This document shows positions 51,306 to 60,140 of a stretch of DNA of 64,000 nucleotides, piece by piece. The translations under genes and the position numbers were made by a program. The DNA lies in NCBI RefSeq assembly GCF_017874715.1, contig NZ_JAGGLR010000035.1, forward strand, positions 1 through 64,000, in the 5' to 3' direction. The stretch comes from Streptomyces iranensis. GTDB lineage: Bacteria; Actinomycetota; Actinomycetes; Streptomycetales; Streptomycetaceae. Every line of letters begins with the position of its first letter. Position 1 is the stretch's first letter. The notes below the pieces were generated by a model, which did no database searches, was not told the DNA's origin, and worked only from the letters and a program-made list of their open reading frames with translations.

Positions 51306-52145
51306 TCAGCTGTCGGAGCCGAGCTCGACCGGCACGCCCACCAGCGAGCCGTACTCGGTCCAGGAGCCGTCGTAGTTCTTGACGTTGGCCTGGCCCAGGA
51401 GCTCGTGCAGGACGAACCAGGTGTGAGCGGAGCGCTCACCGATGCGGCAGTAGGCGATGGTGTCCTTCGACAGGTCCACGCCCGCGCCCTCGTAGATCTC
51501 CTTGAGCTCGTCGTCGGACCTGAAGGTGCCGTCGTCGTTGGCCGACTTCGACCACGGGATGTTGCGGGCGCTCGGGACGTGGCCCGGACGCTGCGACTGC
51601 TCCTGCGGGAGGTGGGCCGGGGCGAGCAGCTTGCCGGAGAACTCGTCGGGGGAGCGCACGTCGACCAGGTTCAGCGAGCCGATGGCGTCCACGACCTCGT
51701 CGCGGAAGGCACGGATGGCGGTGTCCTGCGGCTTGGCCTTGTACTCGGTCTGCGCGCGGGTCGGCACCTCGGCGACCAGGTCGCGGGAGTCGAGCTCCCA
51801 CTTCTTGCGGCCGCCGTCGAGCAGCTTGACGTCCTGGTGGCCGTAGAGCTTGAAGTACCAGTAGGCGTACGCCGCGAACCAGTTGTTGTTGCCGCCGTAG
51901 AGGACGACCGTGTCGTCGTTGCCGATGCCCTTCTCCGACAGGAGCTTCTCGAAGCCGTCCTGGTCGACGAAGTCACGGCGCACCGGGTCCTGGAGATCCT
52001 GCTTCCAGTCGATCCGGATGGCGTTCTTGATGTGGTTCTTGTCGTAGGCCGAGGTGTCCTCGTCCACCTCGACGATGACCGTCTTGGGGTCGTCGATACG
52101 GGCCTGGACCCAGTCGGCGTCCACCAGGACGTCACTGCGGCTCAT
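51306..52145 (-). CDS. Thiosulfate sulfurtransferase (rhodanese), CysA/SseA type
   Basis: A 279-residue two-domain rhodanese. The active-site Cys is in YCRIGERSAHTWF in the second domain, the CRIGERS loop of actinobacterial CysA-type thiosulfate sulfurtransferases. The first domain (IVEVDEDTSAYDKNHIKNAI) is the inactive copy. It transfers sulfane sulfur from thiosulfate to cyanide or thiol acceptors in sulfur metabolism. A Cys-rich leader peptide 157 bp upstream implies control by cysteine supply. Confidence 0.95.
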   Translation of the reverse strand: MSRSDVLVDADWVQARIDDPKTVIVEVDEDTSAYDKNHIKNAIRIDWKQDLQDPVRRDFVDQDGFEKLLSEKGIGNDDTVVLYGGNNNWFAAYAYWYFKLYGHQDVKLLDGGRKKWELDSRDLVAEVPTRAQTEYKAKPQDTAIRAFRDEVVDAIGSLNLVDVRSPDEFSGKLLAPAHLPQEQSQRPGHVPSARNIPWSKSANDDGTFRSDDELKEIYEGAGVDLSKDTIAYCRIGERSAHTWFVLHELLGQANVKNYDGSWTEYGSLVGVPVELGSDS

Positions 52146-52301
52146 GTTTCTCTCCTCCGGGGCAGTTGCGGCGGTACGGGCACGCTCACGACGCGGCGCC
52201 GCGCGGGGGCGTGCGGCGAGCGTACGAGCGAAGGTGCGGGAAGGCCCGGCTGACGGGCCGAAGAGGGGGCCGGTCCGTGGCGTGTACGGACCGCGTCCCA
52301 T

Positions 52302-52382
52302 TCAGACGGGGCGACAGAGCATGGCGGCGACGCGGCACAGGTCGACTGCCCGCCGCTTCGTGAGATCCGCCTGTCGCTTCAT
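52302..52382 (-). CDS. Cysteine-containing leader peptide of the rhodanese operon
   Basis: A 26-residue peptide ending KRRAVDLCRVAAMLCRPV. The pattern R-R-x-V-D-L-C-R-V-A-x-x-L-C-R is shared by short leader peptides before sulfur-metabolism genes in Streptomyces. Ribosome progress through the Cys-Arg codons would sense cysteinyl-tRNA and change folding of the 156-nt leader before the rhodanese gene. It is too short to appear in ordinary gene lists. No single clear terminator hairpin was seen in the leader. Confidence 0.88.
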   Translation of the reverse strand: MKRQADLTKRRAVDLCRVAAMLCRPV

Positions 52383-52593
52383 GGGTCCGATCGTAGGGAC
52401 GGACAGGCGGGCATGTCACCGGTGTGTCGCATGATGAGACGTTATCGTCCGGAGTGTGAGATGAGAGACGCGTGAACGGCCGGGAGGCGCGGCCGGAGGG
52501 GTTCGCGGTGGGCAGGAACATCCATATACGCGGACATGATCGTCTCAGTGAATGGACCAGGGACGGGATCCGACGCCCCTGGTACTGGTCGCG

Positions 52594-53280
52594 TCAGCCC
52601 GTCAGCTGGACGTTGTTTCCCGCGACCGAGACGTCTATGCCGTCCTTGGAGGTCTCCACCTTGTCCAGCCGCATACCGGTGGGCAGTCCCTCGATCTTCC
52701 GCTCCATGTCGGCCTTCTCGCGCACCTTGTCCTCCCACTGGGGGATGCTCCCGCCCGGGATGGACTCGGCGTGCAGCCGGATGGTGTTGCCGTTCACGAT
52801 GGTGACCTGGGAGTGGGCGGTGAGGCTGAAGCCCAGCAGGCTGCCGGTGATCTTGACCTTGTTGGTGCCCGAGGGGTCGTAGGCGACCGTGATGCCCGGA
52901 CCGGCGGCCTGTGAGAGATCCGCGTAGCTGATGTGGGCCGAGCCGGTGGCGCGGTCGGCGCTGGCCGACGAGAAGTTCCCCGAGATGCGGACGTTGTGCA
53001 GCTGGGCGTCGAGCTCGGTGACCCGGACGCTGCGGCCGTCGCCCGCGTCCGTCGTCAGCCCGTCCACGCCGACGTCGACCTCGTCCAGCTCCTTGCCCAC
53101 GACCTGGGTGAGGAACGGGAAGCCCTTGATCGAGACATTGGGCGTGGTGGTCAGGCCCTGAGAACTCTTGATCTTGTCGGCCGCCTTGGACTCGGCCATG
53201 TACACCGCGATGCGGTCGGCGGCCACGAAGAGGCCGCCGAGTATCACGACGACGATCAGTGTGATGCGTAGTGCGCGCAT
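52594..53280 (-). CDS. LmeA-like phospholipid-binding protein (DUF2993)
   Basis: A 228-residue protein with an N-terminal anchor or signal (LRITLIVVVILGGLFVAADR), then the DUF2993 domain: VSIKGFPFLTQVVGKELDEV, VRVTELDAQLHNVRISGN and LGFSLTAHSQVTIVNGN. LmeA of mycobacteria binds phospholipids in the periplasm and supports lipomannan elongation; Streptomyces members are uncharacterised. It acts outside the membrane. The stop is followed by a short gap to the leader-peptide region. Confidence 0.88.
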   Translation of the reverse strand: MRALRITLIVVVILGGLFVAADRIAVYMAESKAADKIKSSQGLTTTPNVSIKGFPFLTQVVGKELDEVDVGVDGLTTDAGDGRSVRVTELDAQLHNVRISGNFSSASADRATGSAHISYADLSQAAGPGITVAYDPSGTNKVKITGSLLGFSLTAHSQVTIVNGNTIRLHAESIPGGSIPQWEDKVREKADMERKIEGLPTGMRLDKVETSKDGIDVSVAGNNVQLTG

Positions 53281-53365
53281 GTGAGTGGGTCCCCCAGGCT
53301 CTCGCTCAGGCCCTCGCGCCTGAGGCTGCGAGCCTATCCGGAGCGGGTGAGCGGGAGCCGGGGAG

Positions 53366-54799
53366 TCAGCCCAGAGCGCGGCCGATCACATAGACCACGG
53401 GGGCGGCGGCCGCGAGCGGCAGCGCCACGCCGGCCGTCATGTGGACGAAGCGCGAGGGGTAGTCGTAGCTGGCGACCCGGTGGCCGATCAGCGCGCACGC
53501 CCCGGCCGCGAACCCGAGCAGGGCGGCGGTGGACGTGCCCGTTCCGGTGAGCTGCCCGGCTCCGACCCCGGCCCCCGTGGCGGCCGCCAGCGCGACCACG
53601 ACCGCGACGGCCGTCGGCAGCGGCAGGGCCCGGACGAGCACGGCCACGGCGACGGCGGCCGCCCCCACCACCACGGCGTCCGAGGACTCGGCGACGGCGG
53701 CCAGATGGCCGGCCGCGAGCACGGCGAGGGCCGTGGCCGCCACGGCGGCCGTAAGGCCGTACAGCCGCTCGTCCGGGGAGGCGTGGCTGCGGAGCTGGAG
53801 GATCAGCACCAGCAGCAGCCAGACGCCGATGGTGCCGATGACGACCGTAGGGGCGTGTGACGGCTCGGTGGCGAGCAGGCCGATGTCGGCGGCCAGACCG
53901 CCCGCGAAGGCGAGCGCGATGCCCTGCCGGGCGGGCCACATGCCGTTCAGCCGGAACCAGCCCGCCGCCGTGACCGCCTGAAGCGCCGCCACCGCGACGG
54001 CGACGGCCGGGCGGCCCAGCGGCGCGGTGGCCGCGAGCAGGGCGGCGAGCACGGAGGTCAGGGCGGCGGGGACGAACCCCGGATGGAGGATCTGCGGACG
54101 GCCCTCGGCCCTGGCCTTTTCGGCGGCGGTGAGCGGCCGGTCCGGCTGCGGGGCGGGCGGCTCGGCGGTCGCGGTCGCTGCTTGAGCCTGCGCCGGGGTC
54201 TGCGCCTGAGCCTGCGCCTGAGCCTGCGCCTGAGCCTGTGCTTGTGCCTGTGCCGGGGTCTGCGCCTGCACCGGGGCCTGAGGCGGTGCCTGGGACGGGT
54301 CGGCGGGCTGGTGGTACGGGTGCTGCTGATCCCAGCCTTGGGCGTACTGCCCCTGGTGCCCCTGGTGCCCCTGATGGCCCTGGTGCGGCTGCTGGCCCTG
54401 CTGCCCCTGGTGGCCCTGCTGGGCGGCGGCGTAGGGGTCCGCGTACGGCTGCTGCTGGTACTGCTGCTGATGCTGCGGGTGCTGGTACTGCGGCGGCTGG
54501 GCCTGGGCGTACCCCTGCTGCTGCGGATATCCCGCGTACCCCTGCCAGTCGGCCTGCTGCTGAGCACCCTGGCCATTGCCCCCGTGAGCGCCGTGGCCTC
54601 CGGGGCCGCCATGGCCGCCGTGGCCGTCATGGCCACCGTAAGGATGCGCGCTCTGGTCGTACCCCCCATGAGGAGCCTCGTACGACCCGTACGGGGGATA
54701 CGGCTGCTGAGGCTGCTGACCTTGCTGCTGATGAGGCTCGTGGGGCTGATGAGGCTCGTTGGGCTGGTGCGGCTGGTTGCTCATGAGCTCGGGGTTCAC
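53366..54799 (-). CDS. Polytopic membrane protein with long Gln/Pro/His-rich N-terminus
   Basis: A 477-residue protein: residues 1-230 are low-complexity (Gln, His, Pro, Tyr; a run of Gln-Ala repeats near 180-205 encoded by a 12-nt DNA repeat), and the last 240 residues contain about eight hydrophobic helices. The start GTG 54799 overlaps the stop of the MoaD-like gene by 4 nt (GTGA), so it is translationally coupled; ATG 54784 is an alternative. Function unknown; the Gln-rich tail could mediate protein clustering. Confidence 0.78.
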   Translation of the reverse strand: MNPELMSNQPHQPNEPHQPHEPHQQQGQQPQQPYPPYGSYEAPHGGYDQSAHPYGGHDGHGGHGGPGGHGAHGGNGQGAQQQADWQGYAGYPQQQGYAQAQPPQYQHPQHQQQYQQQPYADPYAAAQQGHQGQQGQQPHQGHQGHQGHQGQYAQGWDQQHPYHQPADPSQAPPQAPVQAQTPAQAQAQAQAQAQAQAQAQTPAQAQAATATAEPPAPQPDRPLTAAEKARAEGRPQILHPGFVPAALTSVLAALLAATAPLGRPAVAVAVAALQAVTAAGWFRLNGMWPARQGIALAFAGGLAADIGLLATEPSHAPTVVIGTIGVWLLLVLILQLRSHASPDERLYGLTAAVAATALAVLAAGHLAAVAESSDAVVVGAAAVAVAVLVRALPLPTAVAVVVALAAATGAGVGAGQLTGTGTSTAALLGFAAGACALIGHRVASYDYPSRFVHMTAGVALPLAAAAPVVYVIGRALG

Positions 54800-55071
54800 C
54801 CTCCTGCGAACGGCGGGAGCACCTCGACCGTGCCGCCCTCGGCGAGTTGGATCGTCTTGTGGTCACGGGTGCCGGCCGGGGCTCCGTCGACCAGGAACGA
54901 ACACCGCAGCAGGACCCGCGCGAACTCCGGTCGCGCGGTGTGCCGCTGCCGGGCCGCGTCGAGCGCCTCCGCCAGTGTCCACGCGGTGTACGGCTCCTCC
55001 GCGGTACCGGCCGCGGCGCGGGCCGCGGCCCAGTACCGGATGGTTCCGGCGGGCGTGCTCATCATCGCCAT
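54796..55071 (-). CDS. MoaD/ThiS-family sulfur-carrier-like protein
   Basis: A 91-residue ubiquitin-like protein ending VEVLPPFAGG with the Gly-Gly tail of MoaD and ThiS, which is adenylated and thiocarboxylated to carry sulfur for molybdopterin, thiamine or cysteine synthesis. The body TIRYWAAARAAAGTAEEPY is MoaD-like. ATG at 55071 has AAAGGGA about 7 nt upstream; longer in-frame starts lack one. No MoaE or ThiF gene is adjacent, so the acceptor is unknown. Confidence 0.85.
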   Translation of the reverse strand: MAMMSTPAGTIRYWAAARAAAGTAEEPYTAWTLAEALDAARQRHTARPEFARVLLRCSFLVDGAPAGTRDHKTIQLAEGGTVEVLPPFAGG

Positions 55072-55192
55072 CGCGATCCCTTTCCCGTCATCTGCCGCCT
55101 CCATGATGACGGGTGCGGGACCGCGCCCGGGACCACACGCGGTTCGTCGAAAATACGGCCGGTTCGGGACGAGCGTCACTTAAGGTTTCCGT

Positions 55193-56935
55193 GTGCTGGT
55201 ACGACTGATACGGGCGTATCTGAGGCCCTATACCCGAACGATCACGCTGATCGTCTTATTGCAGCTGGTGCAGACCCTCGCCACCCTCTATCTGCCCGCA
55301 CTGAACGCGGACATCATCGACAGCGGAGTGGTGAAGGGCGACACCGGCTACATCCTCCGTGTCGGCGGGCTGATGATCGCCGTCACCCTCGTCCAGATCG
55401 TGTGCGCCGCGGGAGCCGTCTACTTCAGCGCCCGCACCTCCATGGCGCTCGGCCGCGATGTGCGCGCCGCCGTCTTCGACCGGGTGCAGTCCTTCTCCGC
55501 CCGGGAGATGGGCCACTTCGGGGCGCCGTCCCTGATCACCCGCACCACCAACGACGTCCAGCAGGTGCAGATGCTGTGCCTGATGGCCTTCACGCTGATG
55601 GTCTCCGCGCCGATCATGTGCGTCGGCGGCGTGATCATGGCGCTCAACGAGGACGTGCCGCTGTCCGGGCTGCTCCTGCTCATCGTTCCGGCCCTGGGCC
55701 TCGTGGTCGCGTTCATCGTCCGCCGGATGCGGCCGCTGTTCCGCGACGTCCAGCAGCGCATCGACACCGTCAACCGGGTGTTGCGCGAGCAGATCACCGG
55801 GATCCGGGTAATCCGCGCCTTCGTCCGCGACACCCATGAGCGCGGCCGCTTCACCGGGGCCAACACCGGGCTGATGGATGTCTCGCTGCGCGCCGGGCGG
55901 CTGATGTCGCTGATGTTCCCGGCCGTGATGCTGGTGGTGAACGTCTCCAGCGTGGCCGTCGTCTGGTTCGGCGGGCACCGCATCGACAGCGGCGGGATGC
56001 AGATCGGCGCGCTGACCGCGTTCCTCAGCTATCTGATGCAGATTCTGTCGTCCGTGATGATGGCCACCTTCATGTTCATGATGGTGCCGAGGGCCGAGGT
56101 GTGCGCCGAGCGCGTCCAGGAGGTGCTGGACACCGGGACCAGCGTCGTACCTCCGCTGATGCCCGTCGCGCCCGCGCCGGGCGATGGCGGACGGGGGCTG
56201 CTGGAGCTGCGGGGCGTGGAGTTCCGCTACCCCGGCGCCGACGCGTCCGTGCTGCGCGGCATCTCGCTGACCGCCCGGCCCGGCCGGACCACCGCCGTCA
56301 TCGGCTCCACCGGCAGCGGCAAGTCGACGCTGCTCGGGCTGGTGCCGCGGCTGTTCGACGCGACCGACGGCAGCGTCCACCTCGACGGGGTGGATGTGCG
56401 TGACCTCGACCCCGAGGTGATGACGCGGACCATAGGGCTGGTCCCGCAGAAGCCGTACCTGTTCGCCGGCACCGTCGCCTCCAACCTGCGGTACGGCGAC
56501 CCCGACGCCACCGACGAGGAGCTGTGGAGGGCCCTGGAGACCGCCCAGGCACGGGAGTTCGTGGCGGCCATGGAGGGCGGTCTGGACGCCCCGATCGCCC
56601 AGGGCGGGACCAATGTGTCCGGCGGTCAGCGGCAGCGGCTGGCGATCGCCCGCGCCCTGGTCCGCAAGCCGTCCGTCTACCTCTTCGACGACTCCTTCTC
56701 CGCGCTCGACTACGCCACCGACGCCCGGCTGCGGGCGGCGCTCGCGGACGAGACGGACAACGCGACGGTGGTCATCGTCGCCCAGCGGGTGTCCACGATC
56801 CGGGGCGCCGATCTGATCGTGGTCCTCGACGCGGGGCGGATCGTCGGCGCCGGTACCCACGGCGAGCTGATGGCCGGCAATGAGACCTATCGCGAGATCG
56901 TGCTCTCCCAGCTCACCGAGGAGGAGGCGGCATGA
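55193..56935 (+). CDS. ABC exporter half-transporter with degenerate nucleotide site
   Basis: A 580-residue fused membrane domain plus ATPase. Walker A GSTGSGKST and signature VSGGQRQRLA are canonical, but the residue after Walker B is Asp (LFDDSFSALD) and the switch His is Gln (VIVAQRVSTIR). These are the degenerate-site features of one subunit in heterodimeric exporters such as TM287/288. The next gene supplies the canonical partner. ATGA overlap couples the two. The GTG start at 55193 follows TAAGGT. Confidence 0.93.
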   Translation: MLVRLIRAYLRPYTRTITLIVLLQLVQTLATLYLPALNADIIDSGVVKGDTGYILRVGGLMIAVTLVQIVCAAGAVYFSARTSMALGRDVRAAVFDRVQSFSAREMGHFGAPSLITRTTNDVQQVQMLCLMAFTLMVSAPIMCVGGVIMALNEDVPLSGLLLLIVPALGLVVAFIVRRMRPLFRDVQQRIDTVNRVLREQITGIRVIRAFVRDTHERGRFTGANTGLMDVSLRAGRLMSLMFPAVMLVVNVSSVAVVWFGGHRIDSGGMQIGALTAFLSYLMQILSSVMMATFMFMMVPRAEVCAERVQEVLDTGTSVVPPLMPVAPAPGDGGRGLLELRGVEFRYPGADASVLRGISLTARPGRTTAVIGSTGSGKSTLLGLVPRLFDATDGSVHLDGVDVRDLDPEVMTRTIGLVPQKPYLFAGTVASNLRYGDPDATDEELWRALETAQAREFVAAMEGGLDAPIAQGGTNVSGGQRQRLAIARALVRKPSVYLFDDSFSALDYATDARLRAALADETDNATVVIVAQRVSTIRGADLIVVLDAGRIVGAGTHGELMAGNETYREIVLSQLTEEEAA

Positions 56936-58890
56936 GCGGCACTTCGGCGCCCCGCAGGGGTCCGGCGCCCGCCGCCGGGCCCGCGCGCTTCATGGGCGGG
57001 CAGCCCACCGAGCGGTCCATGGACTTCCGCGGCTCCAGCCGCCGGCTGCTGGCCCGGCTCCGCCCCGAGCGCGGGATCGTCCTGCTGGTGCTCGCGCTGG
57101 GCACGGTCAGCACCGGGCTCGCGGTGGTGGGCCCGAAGATCCTCGGTGAGGCCACCGACCTGATCTTCGCGGGCATCGTCGGACGGCAGCTGCCCGATGG
57201 CACCGGCAAGGAGCAGGCCGTCCAGTGGCTGCGCGACAAGGACCAGGGCACGGTCGCCGACATGGTCGCCTCGATGGACGTCACCCCGGGCCAGGGGATC
57301 GACTTCCACGCGGTCGGCGTCGTGCTGCTGTGGGTCACGGCGTTGTACGTGGCCGCCTCGCTCCTGGGCCTGGCCCAGGCCCGGGTGGCGACCGTCGTCG
57401 TCCAGCGCGCGGTCTTCCGGCTGCGCGAGGACGTGGAGCACAAGCTGGCGCGGCTGCCGCTGGCGTACTTCGACAAGCAGTCGCGCGGCGAGGTGCTCTC
57501 CCGCGCCACCAACGACATCGACAACATCCAGCAGACGCTCCAGCAGACCCTCAGCCAGATCATGGCCTCGCTGCTGACGATCGTGGGCGTGCTGTCGATG
57601 ATGTTCTGGATCTCGCCGCTGCTGGCGCTGGTGGCGCTGATCACCGTCCCGGTCTCGGTGTGGGTGACGACGCGCATCGGCAAGCGCGCCCAGCCGCAGT
57701 TTGTCGCCCAGTGGAAGACCACGGGCAAGCTCAACGCCCATATCGAGGAGATGTACACGGGCCATGCGCTGGTGAAGGTCTTCGGGCGGGAGAAGGAGTC
57801 CGCGCAGGCGTTCCGGGAGCAGAACGACAAGCTCTACGGGGCGGGCTTCCGGGCCCAGTTCATCTCCGGCCTGATCCAGCCGTCGATGATGTTCATCGGG
57901 AACCTCAACTATGTGCTGGTGGCCGTGGTCGGCGGGCTCCGGGTGGCCTCCGGCGCGCTGTCGATCGGCGATGTCCAGGCGTTCGTCCAGTACTCCCGGC
58001 AGTTCAGCCAGCCGCTCACCCAGGTGGCCTCCATGGCCAACATGGTGCAGTCGGGCGTGGCCTCCGCCGAGCGGGTCTTCGAGCTGCTGGACGCGCCGGA
58101 GCAGAGCGCGGAGCCGGTGGACGCGCGGCGGCCGGAGGCGGTGCGCGGGCAGGTCGCGTTCGAGGAGGTCGCCTTCCGCTACCAGCCGGACACACCGCTC
58201 ATCGACGGTCTGTCGCTGTCGGTGCGGCCGGGCCAGACCGTGGCCATCGTCGGGCCGACCGGCGCCGGGAAGACCACGCTGGTCAATCTGCTGATGCGGT
58301 TCTACGAGGTCAGCGGCGGGCGGATCACGCTGGACGGGGTGGACATCGCCGCGATGTCGCGGCAGGAGCTGCGCTCCCATATCGGGATGGTGCTCCAGGA
58401 CACCTGGCTGTTCGGCGGCACGATCGCCGAGAACATCGCCTACGGGGCGGAGGGGGCGAGCTCCGAGAGGATCGTGGAGGCGGCGAAGGCCACCTATGTG
58501 GACCGCTTCGTACGGATGCTGCCGGACGGCTACGACACGGTGATCGACGAAGAGGGTTCCAATGTCAGCGCCGGTGAGAAGCAGCTGATCACGATCGCGC
58601 GGGCGTTTCTCTCCGAGCCGTCGATCCTGGTGCTGGACGAGGCCACCAGCTCGGTCGACACCCGTACCGAGGTCCTCATCCAGCGGGCGATGGCCTCGCT
58701 GCGCAGCGGCCGTACGAGCTTCGTGATCGCCCACCGGCTGTCGACCATCCGGGACGCGGACGTGATCCTGGTGATGGAGTCGGGACGGATCGTGGAGCAG
58801 GGCTCGCACGACGCGCTGCTCGCGGCGGGCGGTGCGTACGCCCGGCTCTACGCGTCCCAGTTCGCCGAGCCGGTGGCGGAAACCGAATAG
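56932..58890 (+). CDS. ABC exporter half-transporter, catalytic partner
   Basis: A 652-residue fused membrane domain plus ATPase. Walker A GPTGAGKTT, Walker B VLVLDEATSSVD with the catalytic Glu, and VIAHRLSTIRDAD with the switch His are canonical. The signature is VSAGEKQLIT, slightly altered. A 70-residue insert (about 75-140) precedes the third helix. It pairs with the upstream half-transporter to export an unknown lipophilic substrate. Confidence 0.94.
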   Translation: MSGTSAPRRGPAPAAGPARFMGGQPTERSMDFRGSSRRLLARLRPERGIVLLVLALGTVSTGLAVVGPKILGEATDLIFAGIVGRQLPDGTGKEQAVQWLRDKDQGTVADMVASMDVTPGQGIDFHAVGVVLLWVTALYVAASLLGLAQARVATVVVQRAVFRLREDVEHKLARLPLAYFDKQSRGEVLSRATNDIDNIQQTLQQTLSQIMASLLTIVGVLSMMFWISPLLALVALITVPVSVWVTTRIGKRAQPQFVAQWKTTGKLNAHIEEMYTGHALVKVFGREKESAQAFREQNDKLYGAGFRAQFISGLIQPSMMFIGNLNYVLVAVVGGLRVASGALSIGDVQAFVQYSRQFSQPLTQVASMANMVQSGVASAERVFELLDAPEQSAEPVDARRPEAVRGQVAFEEVAFRYQPDTPLIDGLSLSVRPGQTVAIVGPTGAGKTTLVNLLMRFYEVSGGRITLDGVDIAAMSRQELRSHIGMVLQDTWLFGGTIAENIAYGAEGASSERIVEAAKATYVDRFVRMLPDGYDTVIDEEGSNVSAGEKQLITIARAFLSEPSILVLDEATSSVDTRTEVLIQRAMASLRSGRTSFVIAHRLSTIRDADVILVMESGRIVEQGSHDALLAAGGAYARLYASQFAEPVAETE

Positions 58891-58910
58891 CCGACCGCTC
58901 GGGGACGGGC

Positions 58911-59810
58911 TCAGGCGTGGGCCGCGGCCCAGTCGGCGATGCGGGTCAGCAGGTCGGGGGAGGCGGCGGTCTCGGCGTGGCCGTAGCCCGGCTCGATCCA
59001 CAGCTCCGAAGTGGACGGGTCCGCCGCCGACGCCAGCATCCGCGGATGGTCCAGCGGGAAGTACGGGTCCCGGTCGCCGTGCACGATCAGCAGGGGCGTC
59101 GGCACGATCAGTGGCGCCGCGGCCACCGGGGACAGCGGATCGACGGCCCAGCCGCGGGGGTCGATCCGGGTGCGCAGCCCGTAGCGGGAGACCAGCCGTC
59201 CCGTCGGCCGGGTGATCGCCCAGTGGAGCCGCCGCATGGGCGCGGTGCCGCGGTAGTACCAGCGGGCGGGTGAACTCACGGCGACGACGGCATCGGGCGC
59301 GGCGCCGTCGGCCGACCCGGCGGACGCGTCGGTCACCTCCCGGGGGGTCCCGAGTACGTCCCCGGGGGTCGTGCGCACGCCGTCCGTGCGCCCCGCCGAG
59401 CGCCCCGTGCGCTCCCCCTGGTGTACGTCTTGCAACGGCTGGATTTCATCGGCCTTCCGGTACAGCGCCGCCTGCCGGATCACCACCGAGCCACCCATCG
59501 AGAAGCCGACCGTGGCCACCCGCCGATGTCCGAGCCGGCGCGCCCAGCGCACCGCGGCGGCCAGGTCCAGCACCTCGCGATCGCCGACCGTGGACCGTCC
59601 TCCGGACCGCCCATGGCCCCGGAACGAGAACGTGATCACGGCCGTACGCTGGTGAAACGCCGATGCCACCCGCCGCAGCGCGGGACGCTCCAAGGCGCCG
59701 GAGAAGCCGTGTCCGACCACCAGCGCGAGGTGGTCGGAGGGTTCGGCGCCGACCCCGGGGGAAGGTTCGTAGCGCGCCTCGATCGAGACCCCGTCATCGG
59801 TCAGCAGCAT
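58911..59810 (-). CDS. Alpha/beta hydrolase
   Basis: A 299-residue hydrolase with oxyanion motif VVGHGFSGA, nucleophile elbow VGFSMGGSVV (Ser) and closing His in EPGYGHAETA. The Asp of the triad is probably in HGDRDPYFPL. A 55-residue polar insert after the nucleophile helix (about residues 125-180) replaces the usual lid and is unlike its neighbours. Substrate unknown. ATG at 59810 follows GGGGAG; a longer frame upstream is unlikely. Confidence 0.87.
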   Translation of the reverse strand: MLLTDDGVSIEARYEPSPGVGAEPSDHLALVVGHGFSGALERPALRRVASAFHQRTAVITFSFRGHGRSGGRSTVGDREVLDLAAAVRWARRLGHRRVATVGFSMGGSVVIRQAALYRKADEIQPLQDVHQGERTGRSAGRTDGVRTTPGDVLGTPREVTDASAGSADGAAPDAVVAVSSPARWYYRGTAPMRRLHWAITRPTGRLVSRYGLRTRIDPRGWAVDPLSPVAAAPLIVPTPLLIVHGDRDPYFPLDHPRMLASAADPSTSELWIEPGYGHAETAASPDLLTRIADWAAAHA

Positions 59811-59904
59811 GGCCCGTTGCTCCCCCGCGGTGACCGTGGAAGGACAACGGGGAGCAGATTGAGCCCCTCCGGCGCATGTCATGTGGGTTATTCTGTCGTG
59901 AAGA

Positions 59905-59936
59905 GGATCCGGGCAACGTTGCCCCCGGGTCCTTTT
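59905..59936 (+). terminator. Hairpin with T-run upstream of glnR
   Basis: GGATCCGGGCAAC pairs with GTTGCCCCCGGGTCC (two-base bulge) and is followed by TTTT. A possible -10 (TATTCT, 59889-59894) sits just before it, so a transcript starting near 59901 would end within about 40 nt. It may be an attenuator or the end of a very short RNA. The remaining interval up to 60080 holds no gene. Confidence 0.7.
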
Positions 59937-60080
59937 GTGCTTTCAGGGCGGGGTGCGCGTTTGAGCGCACCGTCGCTCCAAGGGCGCGGAGCGTGACTGT
60001 ACGAAGTAGTAGCCGCAGACTCCCCCGGGCACGGCCTGGGAGGTGCCCCTCTCGCAAGGGACCGAGGAGGAACCGACGTA

Positions 60081-60140
60081 ATGGGCGAGCGAAGCGTGCA
60101 CAACCTCGAGAAGACGGCCGGGGCAGGTGATGGACGATGA
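60081..60140 (+). CDS. 19-residue upstream ORF coupled to glnR
   Basis: ATG 60081 follows GAGGAGG by 10 nt and opens a 19-codon frame (MGERSVHNLEKTAGAGDGR) whose TGA overlaps the glnR start as ATGA. The glnR ATG itself has only a weak AGGTGA site, so translation of glnR may depend on this frame. The peptide has no recognisable motif and is too short for ordinary gene finders. Confidence 0.6.
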   Translation: MGERSVHNLEKTAGAGDGR

